The notes under the pieces were generated by a model, which searched no databases, had not been told where the DNA came from, and was given only the letters and a program-made list of their open reading frames with translations. A stretch of DNA of 64,000 nt from Taxillus chinensis. Taxonomy: Eukaryota > Streptophyta > Magnoliopsida > Santalales > Loranthaceae. The translations under genes and the position numbers were made by a program. Below, piece by piece: positions 56,314 through 64,000 of the stretch. Position 1 is the first letter of the stretch, and the number at the start of each line of letters is the position of its first letter. Location: the NCBI GenBank assembly GCA_023512835.1, contig CM042092.1, positions 41,186,258 to 41,250,257 on the forward strand. Direction: 5' to 3'.

Positions 56314-57645
56314 TTAAGCATAAAACGTTTTGACAGCATCGCTATTCACCGGATTAGGAAGCTCATCTCTATCCATTTTGGAAAGGATCAATGCGCCTCC
56401 TGAGAATGCTTTTTTCACAACATATGGGCCTTCATAATTAGGAGTCCACTTGCCTCTATGGTCATGTTGGATTGGTAAGATCTTCTTGAGGACGAGATCA
56501 CCCTCTTGAAAGCTTCTAGGCTTCACCTTTTTATTGTAATTGTTCATCATTCTCTGTTGATACAGCTGTCCTCGACAAACTGGCGCCAAACGCTTGCCTT
56601 CAATTAAATTTAACTGCTCATAACGGCTTCGGGCCCATTCTGCTTCTTCGAGTTGAGTATCCTTGAGTACTCGGAGGGAAGGTATCTCTACTTCAACAGG
56701 TAGAACTGCTTCCGTACCATAAACCAAAGAAAACGGAGTTGCCCCAGTTGATGTACGTACCGAGGTGCGGTAAGCATGCAAAGCATATGGTAGCTTCTCG
56801 TGCCAATCTTTGTATGTCTCGGTCATCTTTCTAATGATGTTTTTAATGTTCTTATTGGATGCCTCGACTGCTCCATTCATCTTGGAGCGATAGGGAGTTG
56901 ACTTGCGATGTTGAATTTTGTATGTTTCACACAACTTACCCATCATCTGATTGTTCAAGTTGGTGGCATTGTCCGTGATGATCTGCTCTGGAAGCCCATA
57001 TCGACATATAATATTATTCCGCATAAATCTAAGTACCACAGCTTGTGTAACACTAGCATATGACGCTGCTTCTACCCACTTGGTAAAGTAATCGATGGCC
57101 ACCAAAATGAAACGATGACCATTGGAAGCTTTCGAAGATATTGGTCCAATAACGTCGATGCCCCAAAGTGAGAACGGCCATGGGGAAACCATCACATGCA
57201 GTTTGGATGGTGGTACTTGGATCTTATCGCCATAAATTTGACACTTGAGGCATTTGCGCACATATTCCATGCAATCTTTCTCCATAGTGACCCAATAATA
57301 GCCCATTCGCATGATTTGTCTTGTTAATATATGTCCGTTTGCATGTGAACCGCATTCCCCTTCGTACACTTCTTTCATTATTTGTATTGACTCTTCTTTT
57401 GCCACACACCACAATAATACCATATCATGGTTTCTCTTATACAGAAGCGAGCCATTGAAATAATAGTTGGATGCAGACCTTCGGATATTTCTTTTATCAG
57501 ACTCAGAAGCCTCTGCTGGGTACTCTTGCTTAAGCAAATATTGTCTGATGTCTTTGTACCAAGGCTTTTCCTCTATATTTCCTTTAATGGCCAAACAATG
57601 TGCAGGAGTATCTTGTATGTGGATATCGAAAGACTGAACTTCCAA
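56314..57645 (-). CDS. pol: H integrase (open but part of a broken polyprotein)
   Basis: 443 codons open to the stop at 56314. The zinc-binding segment has His residues in GSHANGHILTRQ and cysteines in CLKCQIYGD. Core: WGIDVIGPI (Asp), ITDNATNLNN (Asp), NGAVEASNKN (Glu), so the DDE triad is intact. The C-terminal part has GDLVLKKILP and GKWTPNYEGPYVV. There is no chromodomain, as expected for Tat elements. The ATG at 57645 is internal to the polyprotein. The upstream frame is broken, so expression as a fusion is unlikely. Confidence 0.92.
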   Translation of the reverse strand: MEVQSFDIHIQDTPAHCLAIKGNIEEKPWYKDIRQYLLKQEYPAEASESDKRNIRRSASNYYFNGSLLYKRNHDMVLLWCVAKEESIQIMKEVYEGECGSHANGHILTRQIMRMGYYWVTMEKDCMEYVRKCLKCQIYGDKIQVPPSKLHVMVSPWPFSLWGIDVIGPISSKASNGHRFILVAIDYFTKWVEAASYASVTQAVVLRFMRNNIICRYGLPEQIITDNATNLNNQMMGKLCETYKIQHRKSTPYRSKMNGAVEASNKNIKNIIRKMTETYKDWHEKLPYALHAYRTSVRTSTGATPFSLVYGTEAVLPVEVEIPSLRVLKDTQLEEAEWARSRYEQLNLIEGKRLAPVCRGQLYQQRMMNNYNKKVKPRSFQEGDLVLKKILPIQHDHRGKWTPNYEGPYVVKKAFSGGALILSKMDRDELPNPVNSDAVKTFYA

Positions 57646-58640
57646 CTTTGTGTCCAGCCGAAGGAGGGAGGCTAGAGTTGCCGGTCATCGGAAGTCGATT
57701 ACATTCTCTGGGCATATGCTTGAATGTGATGTCATCGAACTACTCAGCTAACTCCGTAACATATTTCCGATATGGAATTAACTTGTGATTTCGAGTTTCC
57801 CATTCTCCCCTTACTTGAAAAATGATGAGCGCTGAATCACCAAATACTCGTAAATTTTTGATGCCTTTGCTAATTGCTTCTTGAAGTCCCATCACACAGC
57901 CCTCATATTCTGCTATATTGTTGGTACAAGGGAAGGTTAACTTGGCCGCCATCGGGAAATGTTCGCCTTTTGGAGATATCGGGATGGCCCCGATCTGCGT
58001 GCCCTAAGAGGCTGGAGGCTCCATCAAACCACATTGTCCATATGTCTGATACTTCTGCCGTAAGGATGTTAATATGCTCATCAGGAAAGTCTATAGTCAT
58101 AGGCTCATAGTCTTCTAATGCTCTGTCTGCCAAGTAATCAGCTATCACACTTCCTTTTATGGCTTTTTGAGGTACGTAGATGATATCATATTCTGACAAG
58201 ATCAGCTGCCATTTGGCGATTCTTCCCGAAATGGATGGTTTTTCTAAGAGATATTTGACCGGATCATGTCTTGAAATCAGCCACGTAGTATGATAAAGAG
58301 TGTACTGCCTCAATCTTCTTGTTATCCAGACAAGGGCGCAACATGTCTTCTCCAATGGTGTGTAGTTTTCTTCATTGATGGTGAATTTCTTGCTTAGATA
58401 ATAAATGGCCTGCTCCTTCTTGCCTGTAGAATCATGTTGCCCTAAAACACAACCCATTGATGACTCCTGAATGGTCAAGTATAAGATCAGAGGTCTATCT
58501 GGTACTGGTGGGACCAAAATAGGTGGATTAGACAGATATTGTTTGATCTTATCAAAAGCTTCTTGACACTTGTCATTCCAAATTTCTGGATTGTTCTTCC
58601 GTAAGGTCTTGAAAATGGGTTCACATGTGGCTGTCAATTG
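57646..58640 (-). pseudogene. pol: H RNase H pair (gypsy type plus archaeal type)
   Basis: Frame 58637-57903 holds the gypsy RNase H: KCQEAFDKIKQYL, GCVLGQHDSTGKKEQAIYYL, FTINEENYTPLEKTCCALVW. It then reaches DIWTMWFDGASS, the start of the second RNase H. After a frameshift near 57990 the second domain continues at 57952-57740 (TNNIAEYEGCVMGLQEA, FGDSALIIFQVRGEWET). A TAG at 57740-57742 and another frame break separate it from the integrase. Two RNase H domains in this order are diagnostic of the Tat lineage. Confidence 0.92.
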
Positions 58641-59342
58641 GGAAATAAATCGAGCAATGTAATTCAGTCACCCAAGGAATCCTCTAACCTCCTTGATGGT
58701 TCGTGGTGGCGGCATCTCTTGGATAGCTTGAACTTTATCTGGATCAATTTCAACGCCTTTTTGGCTCACAATGAAACCCAACAGTTTTCCCGACATGGCT
58801 CCGAAAGTGCATTTTTCGGGGTTCAATTTCAGCTGATATTTTCGTAGCCTATTGAAAAGCTTACGGAGTACTTCAATATGATCTTCAGTGCTCCGCGATT
58901 TGGCTATCATGTCATCCACATATACTTCAACTTCTTTATGCATCATATCATGGAATAGGGTGACCATGGCTCGCTGATAAGTTGCTCCTGCATTCTTCAA
59001 GCCAAACGGCATCACATTATAATATAATGTGCCCCAAAGTGTCGTGAACGTGGTCCTCTCCTTGTGTTTAGGGGCCATACGAATCTGATTGTAACCCGAG
59101 AAGCCGTCCATGAACGAGAATAGAGCATGCTTTGCCGTGTTATCTACTAGGGTATCAATATGAGGAAGTGGGAAGTTATCCTTTGGATTGGCCCAGTTCA
59201 AATCTCTATAATCGACACACATGCGGACCTTGCCTCCTTTCTTCAGATCTTGGAACAACATTGGCCACCCATTCTGGATAGTGGGAGACACTTAGAAAAC
59301 CTGTGTCCCATTGCTTTCGACCTCTTCTTTAATCTTCAGTAG
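58641..59342 (-). pseudogene. pol: H reverse transcriptase, main part
   Basis: Frame 59291-58668: GKVRMCVDYRDLNWANPKDN, FPLPHIDTLVDNTA, FSFMDGFSGYNQIRMAPKH, MPFGLKNAGATYQRAM and an intact YVDDMIAKS. The upstream segment (LLKIKEEVE, VSHYPEWVANVVP) is in two other frames. A stop follows FLG at about 58667. The N-terminal part lies beyond solo LTR I. Confidence 0.93.
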
Positions 59343-59347
59343 CATCT

Positions 59348-60853
59348 TGACAGACAAGATTTTTAGCCTCTCTAAAAGAGCTAGCTAATGTCGTTAAATC
59401 TCTCTTCAAAATAATAAATTCCCTAAGTTTGCACTAACAAAATAGCAGCAAGCAAGGAGTCGAACCCACAGGGATTAACCTAGTTCTCTAGCTCTCAAAT
59501 CAAATCACCCAATTACTCTTGTTCTATAAAATGTCTTGGCAAAAAGTTTTCTTTTTTAAACTAAAGATCTAATTTTTATTTGGTTTTCTAAATAAACAAA
59601 GAAAGTAAACTGATTTTAAGATTAAGATTCAAGGATTAAAAGCATCTAGGGTCACAATTTCACCTCCCAATGTTATCTCTACTGGTTCATGGTATTAGGG
59701 TTGTCGATTAAAAACATGCTAAACACAAGCCAAGGACAACAAATGGTCATTGAGGTCCTTTTAAGAGTTGTATGCCAGAATGGTCATCTAAACACATAAA
59801 CATGCAAAGCCAATAAATCATACTTGCAAAAGGATAATGATCACACCAATCACAAATAAGTTATGAATCTCAATCTGCCCCAGACTAGGGCTAAGAATAT
59901 CAAGGTGTACATCCAAAGATAGAACTTAAGAACAGATTCATAAAACATGCAAAACTTCAATCATCCAAACCCAATATTCATAAACACAGCAAAGCAACAA
60001 GGGGGCTACATTGCTCCCCTAGATTAAAAGACTACTCACGCATGATTACAAGTAAAACCATAGCAGAAAAGCTCAACATCTTCTTCTTGATCACGCGCAC
60101 GCCTAAGCTTCAAATCCAGGCTCCAAAATCCGCGACTGTGCGACGGCTGCTCTCCTAGGTCAAGGAGCACCTCCAAGTCGTGGAGCCTCTCTCTTTCTCT
60201 CTAAAACGTGTAGGGGGGTTAGGTCTGGCTAGCAAGGGGCGTGGAGCTCTTATTTATAGAGTTTGGATGGTCCTGGAGGTGTGTAACCTAGCCCACTTAT
60301 CAAAACGGCGTAGTTTTGATAAGTAACACTCGAAACATTAAAAACTCTATCTTCCATCCACAATTTGGACTTGGGCCTTCAGGAACAAATGATCAGCATG
60401 GAAAAACGATTGGATCGGTCCAAAAATATCTCTGCACGCTAATTTGCACGTGATATGGTGAATTCACGTGCACCTCCAAATCAGCTCAAACTTCTCCCCA
60501 AGCTTCCTTGCATCTTGTAGAGGCCTGAGAGGCAAAAATAGGCTTGCACGTGAAATGGGTGAATTCACGTGCAGCTCCAAATCAGCTCCAAATGCTCTGA
60601 AATTTCTGTGGTAGGTAGAGGACATCATTTTAAGAAACTTTTGTTCTTGCACGCCAATTGTTTGAGGCCATCTACTATGTCAAAAGTGAGGTCCAAAATC
60701 TGCCAAAACAGCTTAAAAACGCATGTATTTGCACATAGCATCTTCCTAGGGGTTAGAGCAAATATATATGATATATGAAGCAATAAGGCTCTAATCATCC
60801 TCTTAAACATCCTAAATAAACACTAGAATAATGGCATAAAATGCACGTTATCA
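59348..60853 (-). mobile_element. I: solo LTR in the H reverse transcriptase
   Basis: 1506 bp, on the minus strand TGATAACGTGCA...TTGTCTGTCA, flanked by CATCT at 59343-59347 and 60854-60858 (plus strand). No coding or internal region. Minus-strand features: hairpins with TGCACGTGA arms (60445-60472 and 60545-60573), one extended palindrome at 60299-60320, a TATA-like TATAAATA near 60250, a GA run near 60190-60205, and AATCCCTGTGGGTTCGACTC near the U5 end. Its U3 end matches J at 1020-1098. Confidence 0.93.
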
Positions 60854-60858
60854 CATCT

Positions 60859-61328
60859 CCGGTCTCATTCTTCTTAATTTCTCAAACCGGCTTGCATTCA
60901 TGCTTCATTGGTATGTGATGCTGCACTATGTCTGTGTCTAATCCCGGCATATCTTGATATGACCATGCAAACACATCTATGTAGTTCCTTAACAGCTCAA
61001 CTAATTGTTTCTTGATGTCATCAGCTATTAAAGACCCTATCCTTAAGTCTCTTGGTTCGGTTGTGATCCCCAAATTCACCATCTCTACTGGGTCTTCACT
61101 TGGAATGGGTAAATGATCTTCTCTTTCCAATAAGCGTATGATCTCTCCTGGTAGCTCGGGTGTCTCCTCTACCTCATTGTCATCCACTTCAAACACTGAC
61201 TGCTCCCAGTTTGGACTTTGGTCAAACCTTAGGCATCTCGTTTCACTTTCACATACTATGTTTTCATTGACATTGTGATACCTGCTTATAAGAGAAATGA
61301 CAAATTGGTAACTAAATATGATATACAT
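60859..61328 (-). pseudogene. pol: H reverse transcriptase, N-terminal part
   Basis: Frame 61328-60882 has the PR-RT linker (DDIKKQLVELLRNYIDVFAW, YQDMPGLDTDIVQHHIP) and stops at CKPV followed by TGA at 60879-60881. Continues across I to the main RT. Confidence 0.88.
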
Positions 61329-61680
61329 ATGTCATGAATGGAATGCACCATGAAAGATTTGAAGAAAGTACATTTTATTGAAAAGGTTTAAGGAAAACCA
61401 ATGTTCATAGCTTCAAAAGACATTAAATAGAATACATTAAATCTCAGTGACCCCTTAGGCATTACATTATGGGGCGGTCCAGGCTGGTCCAATTGTTCAA
61501 TGGCTGGTTGGGAACCCCTTGCACCACCAAAGTCATCTTGCTCAGCACCTGCTCGTCTGCATCTAATGCGGCTACAAACTCTGTCACGGGCTCAGGTTGG
61601 CTGTTGTGGATGAACCCACCACTCCGGAATGTAACACTTAAGGGGGGGAAGCTCCTCTTTTCTTCCCATACCGGCCTCTT
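61329..61680 (-). other. H linker between protease and RT
   Basis: About 350 bp with stops in all frames. Its place in the element suggests a decayed linker or an intron-like segment between protease and RT, as described for Ogre, but I see no convincing splice sites. Confidence 0.5.
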
Positions 61681-62568
61681 CTACAACTTTGCCATTCTGA
61701 TTTCCTTCTTTTTGATAGCTGCCCTCTGTTTGTCAGCTCTAGTAGGTATGTAGCCCAACCCAAACTTCTCGGTATTTTCTTGGATGGTCAACGGTTCCTG
61801 GATCCCCTGAGCTTTTGGGCCCAATCCTTGCCCCAGTTTGTAACCCTGTTTGATCATGGTGGCTGCAACCATCTTTAATGCCTTCGAGAGATGATAGCTT
61901 GGTACAGAAGTGATGTTCACGACCTCAAAGGATTGATAGGAATATTCCGGTACATCCTCATTGTTTTCAATATATGGGACTGATGCAGGTTTGGTGATGA
62001 GGAAACTTGTTTCTCCAGAGACGCAAATGAGCTGGTTTCCCATCACAAATTTCATTTTTTGATGAAGGCTAGAGGGCACTGCTCCTGCCATGTGGATCCA
62101 GGGTCTTCCCAACAAACAACTATAATATGGTGTAATGTCCATTGCCTGAAATTCCACCGTAAAGGTAACTGGTCCAATCAGGAGTGGAATGTCTAGAGTT
62201 CCCACCACATCACGTTTGCCTCCATCGAATGCTCGTACCTTCATCGTACAAGGACGCATATAGGATGCATTAATTGGAAGCTGTTGCAGTATATGTAAGG
62301 GCATGATGTTCAAGGCGGAGCCGTTGTCAATGAGTACTCGTGCTATGGTATGCTCTTTACATTTGACAGTAATATGCAGAGCTTTTATGCGCCCCTTTCC
62401 TTCCTGTGGCAGCTCGTCATCTCCAAAGCTAATCATGTTGTTCATGATGAGGTTACTGGTGAGTCCATCCACATTCGCTACTGAGATGGTTGGAGGAACA
62501 TAGGCTTGGCTCAGAACTTTCAGTAGTGCTTCTCGATGAGGTTGAGAATCCATCATTAATGAGAGCAA
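61681..62568 (-). pseudogene. pol: H aspartic protease with glycine-rich C-terminal motif
   Basis: 295 codons open. Protease core VLIDNGSALNIMPLHIL, with DNG in place of DTG as is common in this lineage, then LLGRPWIHMAGAVPS. The C-terminal part has QGYKLGQGLGPKAQGI and EKFGLGYIPT, which look like a G-patch motif. Ends at TAG after RMAKL (61681-61683). Confidence 0.88.
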
Positions 62569-62583
62569 TGAGATATGAGCCGG

Positions 62584-64000
62584 TTATCGACTTAGCTGAT
62601 CCACAATGTTATACTCGCTCTGCTTCATGAGTTTCAAAAATTCTGCTACCTCTCCTTCAGTGACTGGTGCTCCTTTCGTAGTTGGCTCCAGCATTGGCTC
62701 AATGTCTAGTTCCACAGTTTTTTCCTTCCTTGCTTTATCCACCATATCAGGGGCATAAGTCTTACCGCTCCTAGTTCTCTTTTCTGTTGCGGTGGCTCCC
62801 TGGACTATTTCGCAACTGTAGTTCCATGGGACTGCCTTGTCTGTCTTGTAGGGGAAAGGAGCAGGAACACCTATAGTGAGAGGTGCAATGCCATACGGCA
62901 ATTGTGGGATGTCGGTTCTCTCCTCCTTGTCTGACACGGGATTGGCGACATGGATGATGAGAGGCCTAATTCCATGTGGCAGTAGCGGGACTTCTGGAGT
63001 CTGAGCATTCAAGACAAGGGGCGTTGGCACCCATGGTGATTTGTATGAATTGTCTCCTTGGATCATGTGGCTTTGATTGTCTGTCTCTCCTCTTGAGAAT
63101 TCTATCATCCTCTGGTCCATGAGCTTTTGTACCATGCTGGCGAACTCACTACATTGCTCAATGTCATGTCCCCGTGACATCTCGTGATAAGGGCATTGTT
63201 TCTCCCACTCTGTACCCTTCACTACCTCTGATGTGTCTTTGGCAAGTATATATCCATGCTCCAGTAGTAGGTTAAACAAATATCTCTTCTCCATTTGTAT
63301 TTGTGAAACCTTCTCTAGCCTTCCTTCTGTTATTATATTAGCGACATCGTGTGAATGTTCTGGGAGCGGATTATCGTTTACATTTGGCGTCCCGTCCGGT
63401 GCGAGAAAAATCTAGCCACTTTGCATCTTTTAATGCCTGAACCTTCCTTTTGAATGTTATGCAATTTTCAATATCATGTCCTGCTCCACCAGATGATACT
63501 CGCATTTGGCATGGGGTTTATACCATGCTGGGGGAGGAGACCTTATTTCTCCCAAGGGCGTAGGGAGTACCAACCTTGCTTCTAAAAGCTTGGAGTATAA
63601 TTCAGCATATGTCATTGGAATCGGGTCAAACTCTTGTCGTGGTCGACGAGGAGCCTGATTCGCTCCTGCATACTGGGTCTGGGCCCTGGGTTGCCCCTGT
63701 CCTTGGAATGGGGCCCTTGGACCTTCCTGAATTGCTACCCTTGGTTGCTCTAGGTATGACGCTCTTGGTTGAAACGGGTTAGGGGCCATTGGATATGGAA
63801 AAGGAAACCCTCCTTGCAGCAAGTATGGCGTGAATTGGGGGGTTGGCGCAGGCGCAGTATAGGCGGCTACTGGTGATCCTCTATAGTACCCTGGCGCTTG
63901 GTAGAATGCCAGGTTGTACCGTTGGGCTTGACAGATATACCAGATTGGTCTCACCTTCCTTCTTTTTTCCTGCTAGTGGTTGGAACTTTTTCGATGTCTC
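62584..64000 (-). pseudogene. gag: H gag, C-terminal part, runs off the window
   Basis: Frame 63954-63457 has a Pro/Gln-rich segment and the Tat gag block FDPIPMTYAELYSKLLEARL with PAWYKPHAKCEYHL. After a break, frame 63294-62584 has WEKQCPYHEMSRGHDIEQC (a CX3H..H..C knuckle) and LKLMKQSEYNIVDQLSR at the end. The knuckle-type unit appears twice, once near 63490 and once near 63190. Start of gag, leader and 5' LTR lie beyond 64000. Confidence 0.88.

Larger units (their letters stand above)
50839..64000 (-). mobile_element. H: Ty3/gypsy element, Tat/Ogre lineage (incomplete in window)
   Basis: Minus strand. 3' LTR 50839-54408, polypurine tract, long 3' UTR with tandem repeats, integrase, second RNase H, first RNase H, RT, protease and the end of gag; the rest lies past the right edge. 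The left duplication should be GTGTC (50834-50838). The extra archaeal-type RNase H and the tandem-repeat 3' UTR are marks of the Tat lineage (Ogre, Retand and relatives). Solo LTR I is inserted in RT. Confidence 0.93.

Overview
This is plant repeat DNA, probably from the pericentromeric or other gene-poor part of a flowering-plant genome (most likely a dicot). The whole window is LTR retrotransposons inserted into one another. I see no host gene, no tRNA or rRNA gene and nothing bacterial. Most coding regions are broken by in-frame stops, frameshifts, deletions or later insertions. The element letters below are mine.

Layout from left to right. J (1-1098, minus strand) is a partial chimeric LTR cut by the window edge. 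1099-2617 is non-coding, with an LTR-like start at 1099-1209. B (minus) is a small element with a short two-knuckle gag-like ORF split by A: its pieces are 2618-2830, the second part of the ORF, and 11554-14502, the first part of the ORF, leader, PBS and 5' LTR. A (2831-11553, plus) is a complete Tekay-type chromovirus with a 5-bp target duplication, CAACC. C (14558-30207, minus) is a 15.6-kb Ty1/copia element of Sirevirus type with an extra long ORF after pol; its own 5-bp duplication is CTTAT. That extra ORF is split by a solo LTR, K (17218-18927, duplication TGGAC). B and C both lie inside the 3' LTR of D (minus), whose remains are 14503-14557 and 30213-34804. D meets F, a plus-strand integrase fragment, at an inverted junction near 34805. 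F is split by E (35290-45062, minus; duplication GTGGG), another complete chromovirus. F resumes at 45068 and ends in an LTR (46046-47757) that is also the 5' LTR of G (to 50838). G is cut in its reverse transcriptase by H (50839 to beyond 64000, minus), a Tat/Ogre-type Ty3/gypsy element with a 3.6-kb LTR, a tandem-repeat 3' UTR and two RNase H domains. The reverse transcriptase of H is itself split by a solo LTR, I (59348-60853, duplication CATCT).

Order of events read from the nesting: D and F/G are oldest; then B and C into the D LTR, E into F and H into G; then A into B, K into C and I into H. None of the coding regions seen is intact. Tekay-family copies A, B, D, E, F and G use a primer site matching initiator-Met tRNA where it is visible, and so does C.

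The most interesting signals are not genes. The Tekay-family LTRs diverge strongly overall but keep three dyad structures: a pair of palindromes about 37 bp apart just upstream of the TATA box; a set of U3 hairpins whose arms change by compensating substitutions between subfamilies; and a 30-nt stem-loop in the transcribed part that is almost invariant. H has its own repeated U3 dyads upstream of a TATA-like box. The C LTRs carry a dense field of GAGTC/GACTC words.
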